Below are positions 8,546-17,003 of a stretch of DNA of 64,000 nucleotides, in pieces. A program made the position numbers and the translations under genes. The stretch spans positions 124,001 to 188,000 of the forward strand of contig DAOUBT010000052.1 in the NCBI GenBank assembly GCA_034432595.1. Direction: 5' to 3'. Source of the stretch: DAOTZR01 sp034432595 (GTDB taxonomy: Bacteria; Chloroflexota; Anaerolineae; B4-G1; SLSP01). Under the pieces are notes generated by a model. The model did no database searches. It was not told the origin of the DNA and saw only the letters and a program-made list of their open reading frames with translations. Position 1 is the stretch's first letter. Each line of letters starts with the position of its first letter.

Positions 8546-10507
8546 ATGCGCACGATAAGTCGTTGCTTGATTTGTTTGCTTACGCTGATAGGACTGGGCC
8601 TGGGACCTGCAGTCACACCCCTGCAGGCCCAGGCCGCACCCGCGCCTCCTCAACCCTGGTATGGATGGTGGCGCACACCTTTCGCGTCCGCCCTCAAGCC
8701 CTGTGCTACCTTGTCTCCAACCCCACGCCTGGCCCCACCATCACCCTGGACAGAACCTCACGCTACAGGCTATATTCCACCTGAGATAGACCTTTCTCAT
8801 CTCACCGGCAAGACGATGCCCGCGGGCATGCGGCTCCAGGACCTGCCGGCGGTATGGGACTGGCGCACGCAGGGAAAGGTGACGTCGGTCAAAAACCAGG
8901 GGAGTTGTGGTGCCTGCTATGCTTTTGCCGCCATAGCCAATATGGAGTCGCTGCTCTTAATCAAAAACCTTGGCACCTACGACCTCTCCGAAAACAACGC
9001 CAAAGAATGCGTCTGGGAGGAAGTCAACAACACCGGCAGCGGTAGTTGCGATGGCGGAAACGCTTATATGACTACCAACCTCTTCTCGCGGCGCGGCGTG
9101 GTGCTGGAGAGCTGCGATCCCTATGTGGCCTCGGACGTAGCCTGTAACACCGCCTGCACACCGGTTTATCGCCTGCGCGATTGGCGCATCATCAACGGGA
9201 ACAATATCCCCGATCCAGAAGTACTCAAACAATACATCTACACGTATGGCCCAGTCTACACCTCGGTGTACGCAACCAGTGAATGGGATACCTACAACGG
9301 CTCTTACACGATGAACTACACCGCTCCTGGCAGCGGTACCAATCACGCCGTGATGATTGTTGGCTGGAGCAATGCGCTCCCCCCTGTACCGGGAAGCAGT
9401 TCCCCCGCCACCGGTTGGATTGTCAAAAACAGTTGGGGATCGGGGTGGGGCGCAAGCGGCTACGTTTACATGACCTATGGGGCAGGGAATATCGGTTACG
9501 CCTCTTCGTTTGTTTACGATCTTGAAACCTACAATGCGGATAGCGTTCTGCTGGGCTACGATGAGGCCGGGATGAACAGCAGTGTAGGATACAGCAACCC
9601 AACCGCCTGGGCTTTGGCTGTTTTTACCCCGACCCTGAGCACCAACGGCATGAATATCACCGGCGGGGAAATCTGGACTTCAGACGCGACCACGGATGTG
9701 GATGTTTACGTTTATGACACGTTCAATCCCACCACCCGTTCGGTCAGTGGGCTATTAGCGCAGAAACTCGACCAGAGTTTCAGTGAAGCGGGCTATCACG
9801 CGATCAACCTGGATGGGCCCATCTATGTGCCCAACAACAACGATGTTGTCCTGGTGGTCAAATTCACCAACGCGAGCAGCAACTATCCCATCCCAATGGA
9901 CTATAAAACGACCTCAGCCCCGGGACGCACGTTTATCAGTTACACGGGCTCGAATGGCTCCTGGTACGATTTGTATGGCATGGGGCGTACTGCCGCGATA
10001 CGGCTAAGCGGCGTGAAGGTCAACAGTACCCCCACCCCCACGCCGACCAGCACGCCCACCGCCACGCCGACGCGCACACCTACGCCAACCAGCACGCCCA
10101 CCGCCACGCCGACGCGCACATCCACACCCGCCAGCACGCCCACCGCCACGCCGACGCGCACATCAACGCCGACCAGCACGCCCACCGCCACGCCGACGCG
10201 CACATCCACACCGACCGGCACGCCCACCGCCACGCCGACCAGCACGCCTACCGCCACGCCGACGCCCACATCCACACCCACCAGCACGCCCACCAGCACG
10301 CCCACCGCCACGCCAACGCGCACCGCCACGCCGACACCCACACCGGTGCCCACACCCACCTGGACTCCGACGCCGGAGTACACGATAACACCTACGCCAA
10401 CCCGAACACCAACCCTGACGCCTACGCCAACTTTACCCGTGCCCCGGTATAGGATTTACTTGCCTTTCGTGATTCGGAGTGGCCCATTCTTTTACCGTCC
10501 TCGTTAA
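8546..10507 (+). CDS. secreted papain-family (C1A) cysteine protease
   Basis: A 653-residue extracellular endopeptidase. Residues 1-30 form a signal peptide ending LQAQAA. The peptidase domain starts near residue 105 and shows the full C1A set: oxyanion Gln118 and nucleophile Cys124 in QGSCGACYAF, His267 in GTNHAVMIVGW and Asn295 in VKNSWGSGW. The usual Trp after the catalytic Cys is Tyr. A lectin-like or beta-sandwich domain (about residues 330-490) follows, then about 135 residues of Thr-Pro repeats encoded by 10029-10440, and a C-terminal RYRIYLPFVIR motif. There is no obvious separate inhibitory propeptide of the ERFNIN type. GGGGGG about 7 bases upstream supports the ATG at 8546. Confidence 0.93.
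   Translation: MRTISRCLICLLTLIGLGLGPAVTPLQAQAAPAPPQPWYGWWRTPFASALKPCATLSPTPRLAPPSPWTEPHATGYIPPEIDLSHLTGKTMPAGMRLQDLPAVWDWRTQGKVTSVKNQGSCGACYAFAAIANMESLLLIKNLGTYDLSENNAKECVWEEVNNTGSGSCDGGNAYMTTNLFSRRGVVLESCDPYVASDVACNTACTPVYRLRDWRIINGNNIPDPEVLKQYIYTYGPVYTSVYATSEWDTYNGSYTMNYTAPGSGTNHAVMIVGWSNALPPVPGSSSPATGWIVKNSWGSGWGASGYVYMTYGAGNIGYASSFVYDLETYNADSVLLGYDEAGMNSSVGYSNPTAWALAVFTPTLSTNGMNITGGEIWTSDATTDVDVYVYDTFNPTTRSVSGLLAQKLDQSFSEAGYHAINLDGPIYVPNNNDVVLVVKFTNASSNYPIPMDYKTTSAPGRTFISYTGSNGSWYDLYGMGRTAAIRLSGVKVNSTPTPTPTSTPTATPTRTPTPTSTPTATPTRTSTPASTPTATPTRTSTPTSTPTATPTRTSTPTGTPTATPTSTPTATPTPTSTPTSTPTSTPTATPTRTATPTPTPVPTPTWTPTPEYTITPTPTRTPTLTPTPTLPVPRYRIYLPFVIRSGPFFYRPR
10029..10440 (+). repeat. Thr-Pro-encoding low-complexity tandem repeat
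   Basis: Repeats of ACGCCCACC-type triplet pairs, grouped in imperfect units of roughly 30-36 bases, encode the linker (TPT, TAT, TST and TRT blocks) between the protease domains and its C-terminal motif. Such linkers are flexible and often glycosylated; copy number probably varies by slippage. Confidence 0.9.
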
Positions 10508-10532
10508 CCGGGCGACCGCAGGGGTCGCCCGG
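10508..10532 (+). terminator. protease gene terminator
   Basis: CCGGGCGACC at 10508-10517 pairs perfectly with GGTCGCCCGG at 10523-10532, starting right after the TAA stop. There is no long T-run. Confidence 0.65.
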
Positions 10533-10675
10533 CCCTTGAAGCTGACATCGCGGCAATCCACAGCCCGCGTTGAACCGTACCGCCCGACAGCCACATCTTT
10601 TTTGTTCGGAGCGGTCTTTTGTTGCGTCTCGCGCAGAATGCGCTACAATGCAAAAGACGCTACGAGGAGGGAATT

Positions 10676-11476
10676 ATGAACGCCGAAACGCTACTCATTC
10701 CGGCCATAGCATTCCTGTCAGGCATTATTATCCTTTCCGCCGTAGGCATCTGGGCCTTGCGGCAGGGAGGAGAAAAGCGCACTCCGTCCGACGCAGTGCC
10801 GCTACTCAGCGCAGAACAAAACGCTGCCGGGCAATGGATCATCCGTGTCAACGGCAAGCCTTACGCTTCTCTCAAAGACGTGCCGGACGAAGCCGTGCGT
10901 CAGGACGTCCTGGCCGCCATGCGTGCCATAGTTGTCTTTGGGCGCGACTATGTCCGCAAACCAGCCGAATCCCCAGCCCGTCCTTCCTCGCAAGCCAGGG
11001 CTACGGCCTTATTTGTGGATGAGGATCCCGCTACGCGCAGCTCTCGTCCATTAACAGAAGCGCCATCCACCCCCACCGTCGCGGACGGAACGCGCCGCCC
11101 CACGGGAACGCCACCGGCCTCGTCCGCGCAGCCCGTCACACCTCCGCGACCGTCGCCCGCATCCTTGAAAGCGCGCGTCATCAGCAACACCGCGTCCTCT
11201 GCGCCCACCCCACCGCGTGAAGCCTTCCAACGCGAATCCTTCGCCGACGCCTTACTCCCGATGTTGGACCTGGCCGCCGAGATTGAAGAAATTGTCCGAG
11301 AAATGCAGCCGGCCTATCCCAGCCTGGCGCAACGCGCCATTCGCCTGCAAAACGCGCCGGGCCGGGGCGTGCGTGTAGTGGTGGATGGGATTGTCTACGA
11401 ATCGGTAGACGACGTGCCGGATGCCGACATCCAGGCTTTGATCCGCGCCGCGACGCGCGAATGGGAGCGGAGGTAA
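10676..11476 (+). CDS. membrane-anchored protein with two copies of a DVPD motif, function unknown
   Basis: I do not recognise a family. The 266-residue protein has one N-terminal membrane helix (about residues 5-27), then a segment GQWIIRVNGKPYASLKDVPD (about 46-65), a long Ser/Pro/Thr-rich region, and at the C-terminus a second related segment with VRVVVDGIVYESVDDVPD. These two copies look like an internal duplication of a short beta-rich unit. The ATG at 10676 is preceded by GAGGAGGG and is preferred to an upstream in-frame ATG at 10619. The next gene starts 3 bases after the stop, so the two are probably co-expressed. Confidence 0.75.
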   Translation: MNAETLLIPAIAFLSGIIILSAVGIWALRQGGEKRTPSDAVPLLSAEQNAAGQWIIRVNGKPYASLKDVPDEAVRQDVLAAMRAIVVFGRDYVRKPAESPARPSSQARATALFVDEDPATRSSRPLTEAPSTPTVADGTRRPTGTPPASSAQPVTPPRPSPASLKARVISNTASSAPTPPREAFQRESFADALLPMLDLAAEIEEIVREMQPAYPSLAQRAIRLQNAPGRGVRVVVDGIVYESVDDVPDADIQALIRAATREWERR

Positions 11477-11479
11477 GCC

Positions 11480-11917
11480 ATGAAGACGCGCGAGCTGCGG
11501 GGATTTCGTCTATGGTGGCGCGGCATCAAAGAAAAAATGCGTAAAATGACGCAGACCAGAGCCAAAGCTGGAACTGTGGGCGTCATCACCTATTCCGACC
11601 AATGGCGTTTGACCCCGCGTCGCCGGTTTGCGCTGGAACGTTTGTCAGAACTTGGCGTCAATGTCACGTCCAGCCTGGGCGGTGGGGATTACACGCTTAC
11701 ATTGCCGCGTCAACTTCCTCCCGCACGCTACGTAGAAATCGGCTACCTCATCGCCCAACTCGGCGATGAGTTTTTCCCCGAAGAATGCGAACCCATCAGC
11801 GACGTGCCCTCCAAAGTCTATCCGGGCCGTGAACATCGTTTTCCGCCGGTGGTTTTTCTGGGCGAACAGTCGCAAGGATGGGTTTTTCGGGTTTACCCTA
11901 TCGAAGAACGGCACTGA
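11480..11917 (+). CDS. small basic protein of unknown function
   Basis: A 145-residue protein with a very basic N-terminus (first 30 residues rich in Arg and Lys) followed by a globular, beta-rich domain. No motif was recognised and no membrane helix is visible. The ATG follows GGAGGTAAGCC, which overlaps the end of the upstream gene; the 3-base spacing suggests translational coupling with the DVPD-repeat membrane protein. It ends about 130 bases before the 23-bp repeat array. Confidence 0.65.
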   Translation: MKTRELRGFRLWWRGIKEKMRKMTQTRAKAGTVGVITYSDQWRLTPRRRFALERLSELGVNVTSSLGGGDYTLTLPRQLPPARYVEIGYLIAQLGDEFFPEECEPISDVPSKVYPGREHRFPPVVFLGEQSQGWVFRVYPIEERH

Positions 11918-12607
11918 CCTTTTCACAGCGGCAGTAATCATCGGGGCACCATCAAAGCATCCTTGCCAGGCAAAGCGGCGCTTGCTCCCTGGTTGCCAGG
12001 CGCGCCAACGTAACCCAAACGCCCTTTGCCGCACGGTCATACAGCGCAGTAGCCCAGGACTTATCCTGACTGTAGCGCAGGATTTATCCTGCCTGTAGCC
12101 CAGGATTTATCCTGCCTGTAGCCCAGGATTTATCCCGACAGTAGCGCAGGATTTATCCTGCCTGTAGCGCAGGATTTATCCCGACAGTAGCGCAGGATTT
12201 ATCCTGCCTGTAGCCCAGGATTTATCCCGACAGTAGCGCAGGATTTATCCTGCCTGTAGCCCAGGATTTATCCTGCCTGTAGCCCAGGATTTATCCTGAC
12301 TGTAGCGCAGGATTTATCCTGACCGTAGCCCAGGATTTATCCTGCGCAGGATTTATCCTGCCTGTAGCCCAGGATTTATCCTGACTGTAGCCCAGGATTT
12401 ATCCTGACCGTAGCGCAGGATTTATCCTGACCGTAGCCCAGGATTTATCCTGACTGTAGCGCAGGATTTATCCTGCCCTACGGCCCAGCATGTATCCTGT
12501 CCTGGCATGGGCAGTTCCCATACGCCACAACAAAGTCCCTGCGCGTGAACGCGCTCTTACGACGACCTGCGTTCGCGCCGAAACCATAGCCATTGGAGGA
12601 GATAATC
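11918..12607. other. 690-base gene-free region dominated by a tandem array
   Basis: Unique sequence at 11918-12048, the array at 12049-12478, then 130 bases up to the next gene. Short open frames cross it but have no ribosome sites or family likeness. The segment right after the array (TACGGCCCAGCATGTATCCTGTCC) is a decayed further unit. Confidence 0.7.
12049..12478. repeat. tandem array of a 23-bp palindromic unit, 19 units
   Basis: The unit reads GTAGCSCAGGATTTATCCTG plus three variable bases. Its core CAGGAT-TT-ATCCTG is an inverted repeat, so each copy could form a hairpin. I count 17 full units and two fused shortened ones (19 + 20 bases near 12325-12363). Units differ by GCCC or GCGC near the start and by ACT, CCT, ACA or ACC at the end; units 4 to 9 alternate ACA and CCT endings, which points to growth as a 46-bp dimer. 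There are no unique spacers, so this is not CRISPR. Confidence 0.95.
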
Positions 12608-14026
12608 ATGACCTTGAGCCATACCATGGAAGAAGCTTACGAGGCTTTCCTGACGGCCTATCCCGCTTACGCACAGACCGCCCAATTAGACGACCTGCGC
12701 CGCACCGATTACGCGCGTCTGGATCGCGCGGGCCACATCTACCTCGACTACACGGGCGGAAGCCTCTACGCCCAAAGCCAGCTCGACGCACACTTCGCTT
12801 TGCTGCGCGAGAACGTCTTCGGCAACCCCCACTCCTCTAACCCCACCTCCCTGGCCATGACGGAACTGGTAGAGCATGCCCGTCATGCTGTGCTGGAGTA
12901 CTTCAACGCCGATCCACAAGAGTATGGGGTCATCTTCACCCTCAACGCCAGCGGCGCACTTAAACTGGTGGGCGAGTCGTATCCCTTTGGTCCGGAGCGG
13001 CGTTACCTGCTCACCTTTGATAACCACAACTCGGTCAACGGTATTCGCGAGTTTGCGCGCGCGCGTGGGGCGCGGGTGACCTATGTCCCCATCTGCATCC
13101 CCGACCTGCGCTTGAATACTGAGGTGCTCGAACGTGAACTGGAAGCTGGCGCGCCGGGGCTGTTTGCTTATCCGGCCCAATCCAATTTCTCCGGAGTGCA
13201 GCACGACTTGAGCTGGGTGGCACGCGCCCAGGCCGCAGGCTGGGATGTGCTGCTCGATGGCGCCGCTTTTGCCCCCACGAACCGCCTCGATTTACAACGC
13301 ATCCATCCCGATTTCGTGTCCCTATCCTTCTACAAAATCTTTGGCTACCCTACAGGGATTGGGGCTTTACTGGCCCGCCGCAGCGCCCTGAAGAAACTGC
13401 GGCGCCCCTGGTTCGCCGGCGGCACCATCACGGTGGCCTCGGTGCAAGGGGATAAATACTATCTGGCCGAGGGTGAAGCCGCATTTGAGGACGGCACAGT
13501 GAATTATTTGGGCATCCCGGCAGTGGAAATCGGATTACGCCATATCGCGCGCATAGGTATCGAAACCATCCACACGCGCGTGCTGTGCCTGACCGGATGG
13601 CTGCTGGAACAGTTGAACGCGCTCCGCCACAGCAATGGCGCGCCCCTGGTGCGCATTTATGGTCCACTCACCACCGAAGCGCGCGGCGGCACGATTACCA
13701 TGAACTTTTACGATCCGCAGGGCCATTTCTTTGACCACCGCCGCGTGGAAGCCGAGGCTAATCAGGCGCGCATCTCCCTGCGCACCGGGTGTTTCTGCAA
13801 CCCCGGCGGCGGTGAGGTGGCACTGGGGATTTCTGCGGAAGAGTTAACGGGGTGTTTTCTCCAGAAACCGCAGCGCTTTACGCTGGACGATTTCCGCGTG
13901 TGCATTGACCATAAAAGCACCGGCGCGGTGCGCGTCTCCCTGGGCGTGGCCAGCAATTTCGCGGATGTGTGGGCGATGGTGCAGTTCGCGCGTAACTTCC
14001 TGGATCGTCTTGCGACGACCGACTAA
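12608..14026 (+). CDS. class V aminotransferase, molybdenum-cofactor-sulfurase-like
   Basis: A 472-residue PLP enzyme related to cysteine desulfurases and especially to the N-terminal domain of MOCOS. PLP lysine K243 lies in SFYKIFGYPTG, and the RTGCFCNPGGGE loop matches the cysteine-bearing loop of MOCOS. No MOSC domain follows. A sulfur-transfer role is inferred, not shown. I chose ATG 12608 because GGAGGAG sits 7 bases upstream; a TTG at 12593 overlaps that site. The gene converges on, and overlaps by 4 bases, the HD-domain gene on the other strand. Confidence 0.8.
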   Translation: MTLSHTMEEAYEAFLTAYPAYAQTAQLDDLRRTDYARLDRAGHIYLDYTGGSLYAQSQLDAHFALLRENVFGNPHSSNPTSLAMTELVEHARHAVLEYFNADPQEYGVIFTLNASGALKLVGESYPFGPERRYLLTFDNHNSVNGIREFARARGARVTYVPICIPDLRLNTEVLERELEAGAPGLFAYPAQSNFSGVQHDLSWVARAQAAGWDVLLDGAAFAPTNRLDLQRIHPDFVSLSFYKIFGYPTGIGALLARRSALKKLRRPWFAGGTITVASVQGDKYYLAEGEAAFEDGTVNYLGIPAVEIGLRHIARIGIETIHTRVLCLTGWLLEQLNALRHSNGAPLVRIYGPLTTEARGGTITMNFYDPQGHFFDHRRVEAEANQARISLRTGCFCNPGGGEVALGISAEELTGCFLQKPQRFTLDDFRVCIDHKSTGAVRVSLGVASNFADVWAMVQFARNFLDRLATTD

Positions 14027-15366
14027 CTGTAGCGCAGGAAACTTTCGCGGCGTGTAGGCACCATCAACGCGCAGGCGCGGGCAATGGGGGCAAGGATGGG
14101 ATGCGGCAGGCGCGCGATGAGCTCCGCAGCCGTAAGCTCACCGCGCATATAACGCCAGACTTCTTCGCCCAGGGCATGCGTCCCATCTGGCCCCAGGGCG
14201 CGATAGATGAAAAGCGCCAGGGGTGAGTTTTGCAAGTCGAAATCGCTCTCTCCCGTGCGCCCGTTGTTGAGCAGCTTGAGCAACATAAGCTCGTGCGCAT
14301 AGTTTGGCGACCATTGCACGCGCAAATCGGGAAATTCGATGAAACGCACCAGGGATTGCTCCGGCCCATCGAGATTGCCCATAATCAGAGCCAGGGGCAT
14401 ATCCCCGCCTGTTTCCATGGCCAGGGCTTCCAGGATGCAAATGGTAACCAGCTTGATTTCGAGGTAACTGAGCGCAATTTGGACGTTGGCACGCGCGAAG
14501 CTGGTCATCTGCTCCCATTGCTCCCTGGACGGCACGTTGCGGTAGTAGTGGAAAACCTGTTCGATGTTCAAGTGTTGGAAAAATTCGGCGGTTGCTTGCA
14601 GAGCCTGCCGGTAATCGCGGATGGTATAGATACTGCCCTCACGCAAGGCACGGTGTGATTCGGGCAACAGGTTCCAGGTATTTTCCAGGAACAGCCGCGG
14701 ATCGGGATAGGCGAAATTTTCCACATCGCGGTTGGCAAATATCACGCTATCGGCCACACAGGCTTCGATATCCGCCTCCTCCCACGCCAGATGGTAACGG
14801 GCAACGATGGCACGCAGACGCTGCTCCAGGTCCTCAAAATGACTTTGCGGACGGAAGGGAATCGTAGCCTCGATGCACGTGGCAATGGCCAACAACGTTT
14901 CGCAGGGGATATAGGAACGCAGGCGCAATCCCATCACCAGGGCGCTGAGGAATTCGTTCATGCCGGTGCGCGGACGCAACTCCTCCCCGCGTTTGACATC
15001 AAACAGCATTGCCAACATCTCCAACACGCGCGTATCCTCTTCCTCCCCGACATCTGTTTTTAGCCACAGGCGTTGCTGGTCTTCGCACAGGTAGGGACTC
15101 AAAAGGGCACGGATTTCCGGCGCAAAGCCGAGGTCAACCTGATAGTAGACCAGGTCATGGAAGAGCGCCGCCAGGGTGAGGATAGGGCGTTGAGAATCGG
15201 CGAGACTGATGATATGCTCCGGCGTATGAAAGCGCCGTCCCTTGGCTGTCATGCCGCGATGGACCAGCACGGCTAACGCCTCGATTTCCAGGGGAGGAAC
15301 AACCAAGCCCAGTTGCTCAAATGCTGTTTGGAAAAGCACGATCAGGCTACGAATTTGCCCGGCCAT
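14023..15366 (-). CDS. HD-domain protein, predicted metal-dependent phosphohydrolase
   Basis: A 447-residue cytoplasmic protein with an HD-like core in its first 110 residues: FHTPEHI supplies the first histidine and LAALFHDLVYY the HD pair. Such domains usually hydrolyse phosphate esters, but the substrate is unknown and the rest of the protein is unfamiliar. ATG at 15366 is chosen because AATGAGGAGAGACTT precedes it; a GTG eight codons upstream lacks a site. The last codons (FLRYS) are written by a sequence matching the 23-bp repeat unit (14027-14039). It diverges from the DUF4126 gene. Confidence 0.7.
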   Translation of the reverse strand: MAGQIRSLIVLFQTAFEQLGLVVPPLEIEALAVLVHRGMTAKGRRFHTPEHIISLADSQRPILTLAALFHDLVYYQVDLGFAPEIRALLSPYLCEDQQRLWLKTDVGEEEDTRVLEMLAMLFDVKRGEELRPRTGMNEFLSALVMGLRLRSYIPCETLLAIATCIEATIPFRPQSHFEDLEQRLRAIVARYHLAWEEADIEACVADSVIFANRDVENFAYPDPRLFLENTWNLLPESHRALREGSIYTIRDYRQALQATAEFFQHLNIEQVFHYYRNVPSREQWEQMTSFARANVQIALSYLEIKLVTICILEALAMETGGDMPLALIMGNLDGPEQSLVRFIEFPDLRVQWSPNYAHELMLLKLLNNGRTGESDFDLQNSPLALFIYRALGPDGTHALGEEVWRYMRGELTAAELIARLPHPILAPIARACALMVPTRRESFLRYS

Positions 15367-15384
15367 AAGTCTCTCCTCATTGAG

Positions 15385-15412
15385 TTGCACATTTTCGCCA
15401 GTCCTCTATAAT
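15385..15412 (+). promoter_or_regulatory. leaderless promoter of the DUF4126 gene
   Basis: TTGCAC at 15385-15390, a 16-base spacer and consensus TATAAT at 15407-15412. The ATG begins at 15420, where transcription would be expected to start, and there is no ribosome site, so the mRNA is probably leaderless. Confidence 0.7.
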
Positions 15413-15419
15413 CTAAAGT

Positions 15420-15983
15420 ATGATTGAAGCAATAGCAGGACTGGCTACCGCCTTCGGGCTTTCTTCCTCAGCGGGGTTAAATGCTTATATCCCCTTGCTG
15501 ATAGTCGCGCTTCTTGCGCGCTTCACACCCTTGATAGAGCTGGGTGCCCCCTGGCACTTGCTCACCAACGGGTGGATCATCGCTCTACTTAGTATTTTAT
15601 TACTGATTGAAATTTTTGCAGACAAAATCCCCGCGGTGGATAGTATCAACGATGTCATCCAGACTTTTGTGCGACCCACCGCCGGCGCCATTTTGTTTGC
15701 AGCCACCACGCAACAGAGCGTGCATCTCCATCCGGTGCTGGCCATGGCTTGCGGTGTCGTTCTGGCGGGTGGCGTGCACGCCGTCAAAGCCGGTGCACGC
15801 CCGGTGCTTACTGCGACCACAGGCGGGGTGGCCAATCCCATTGTCAGCACGCTGGAAGACGTAGTCGCAACGGTTACTTCGTTTGTGGCTGTGATTTTCC
15901 CATACCTGGTGTTAGCCTGGTTAGCTCTGTGTATTGTCCTCGCGCTCCTCATCTTGCGCTGGCGTCGCACACGCAACTCCTGA
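15420..15983 (+). CDS. DUF4126 family membrane protein
   Basis: A 187-residue integral membrane protein with four to five hydrophobic helices and the glycine-rich signature of DUF4126 (SSAGLNAYIPLL at the start, GGVHAVKAGARP and GGVANPIVSTLED in the middle). The molecular function of the family is not established. There is no Shine-Dalgarno sequence; the start codon sits 7 bases after a consensus -10 box. It is transcribed divergently from the HD-domain gene, with only 53 bases between start codons. Confidence 0.8.
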   Translation: MIEAIAGLATAFGLSSSAGLNAYIPLLIVALLARFTPLIELGAPWHLLTNGWIIALLSILLLIEIFADKIPAVDSINDVIQTFVRPTAGAILFAATTQQSVHLHPVLAMACGVVLAGGVHAVKAGARPVLTATTGGVANPIVSTLEDVVATVTSFVAVIFPYLVLAWLALCIVLALLILRWRRTRNS

Positions 15984-16037
15984 GCACGCGGAACGTAGTA
16001 AAATCCATAGGATTTCGAAACGGAAAGGAGTTTTGAC

Positions 16038-16406
16038 ATGGCTTATTATGGAGGAGCGCCGCAGCCGGGGTATCCTTACCCTCAGCCGCAAGGTTACATT
16101 CCCGCCCCGCAGACGAGCGGCAAAGCCGTCGCCAGTCTGATTTTTAGCATCCTGGGGCTTTCGGTGATGCCCACGATTGGGAGTCTGATTGGTCTGGTGC
16201 TGGGGTACATGGCGCGCGGCGAGATCCGCGCGAGCGCCGGACGCATCACGGGTGACGGCATGGCCACCTGGGGCATCGTCCTGGGCTGGCTGGGCGTTGC
16301 GCTGGCATGCCTGGGCGTTTGCCTGGCCGTCCTGGTTTTGACGGGGACTATCGCCATGCCGGTAGGCATTGGCATCTGCTCTGAGCTGCAGGTCCCGCAG
16401 TATTAA
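16038..16406 (+). CDS. small DUF4190-type membrane protein
   Basis: A 122-residue protein: a Pro/Tyr/Gln-rich N-terminal tail (about residues 1-26), then two membrane helices separated by a GYMARGEIRASAGRITGDG loop, as in DUF4190 proteins. The loop is the recognisable part of that family; the function is unknown. GGAAAGGAG lies 7 bases before the ATG. Confidence 0.75.
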   Translation: MAYYGGAPQPGYPYPQPQGYIPAPQTSGKAVASLIFSILGLSVMPTIGSLIGLVLGYMARGEIRASAGRITGDGMATWGIVLGWLGVALACLGVCLAVLVLTGTIAMPVGIGICSELQVPQY

Positions 16407-16594
16407 AAAATCGCGCTGACATCAAAATCCAGCAGGAGGGGCAGAGATCGTTGGCATCAGTCTGGCATGAAAAGTTTATGCACGGAGACTGAAACAACGT
16501 TCAACGCGAGCCTGCTTCTGTCAGATGATTTTTGGGAGTTCATAGCTTCACGCTTCAAGAGACTTATACTTTTGTTACGAAAGGATGGTGCACC

Positions 16595-16942
16595 ATGAGC
16601 GATTTCCCAAGCTATACGCCACCGCCGGCGGAACCGAACGAACCGCAGCCGGTTAATCAGACTGGGCCGATGTACGGGATGCCGACACCGCCGCCGCCCT
16701 CTTATGAGCCAATGCCGACGCCACCACCGCCCCCCTCCCCGCCGCCGATGCCCGGTGGGACGATGTCCGCCCCTCCTGAGAAAAAGAGCAACAAGACGCT
16801 TCTCATCGTCCTGGCCGTGGTGGTGCTCCTCATTCTGTGTTGCTGTTGTGCCGGAGCGGGTGTCTGGCTGTGGAACAATGGCGATCAGCTGTTGCAGCAA
16901 TTCTCCTCGGTCTTTTCCACCGCGCTGACCATGGTTCTGTAA
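16595..16942 (+). CDS. proline-rich single-span membrane protein, function unknown
   Basis: A 115-residue protein with a 65-residue N-terminal tail made almost wholly of Pro, Met, Thr and Ser, then one membrane helix that contains four consecutive cysteines (ILCCCCAGAG), then a short tail. The topology is probably N-in. The layout resembles the preceding DUF4190-type protein, so they may act together. ATG 16595 follows GAAAGGATGGTGCACC; upstream in-frame ATGs lack a site. A strong terminator follows. Confidence 0.7.
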   Translation: MSDFPSYTPPPAEPNEPQPVNQTGPMYGMPTPPPPSYEPMPTPPPPPSPPPMPGGTMSAPPEKKSNKTLLIVLAVVVLLILCCCCAGAGVWLWNNGDQLLQQFSSVFSTALTMVL

Positions 16943-16956
16943 CGTTCTGTTGTTCG

Positions 16957-16989
16957 ACTGAGGGCCAGCGCCCCTGGCCCTCAGTTTTT
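16957..16989 (+). terminator. rho-independent terminator before uvrC
   Basis: ACTGAGGGCCA at 16957-16967 pairs with TGGCCCTCAGT at 16975-16985, followed by a run of five T ending at 16989. Confidence 0.9.
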
Positions 16990-17003
16990 GCGCGTCAGAA
17001 ACG

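Noticed and set aside
9940..10383. Val-Gly repeat frame on the minus strand
   Set aside because: Antisense reading of the Thr-Pro linker repeat.
12049..12478. CRISPR array
   Set aside because: Units are contiguous 23-mers with no unique spacers, and no cas genes are present.
14592..15063. Plus-strand open frames opposite the HD-domain gene
   Set aside because: Short, without ribosome sites or motifs; shadows of the minus-strand gene.
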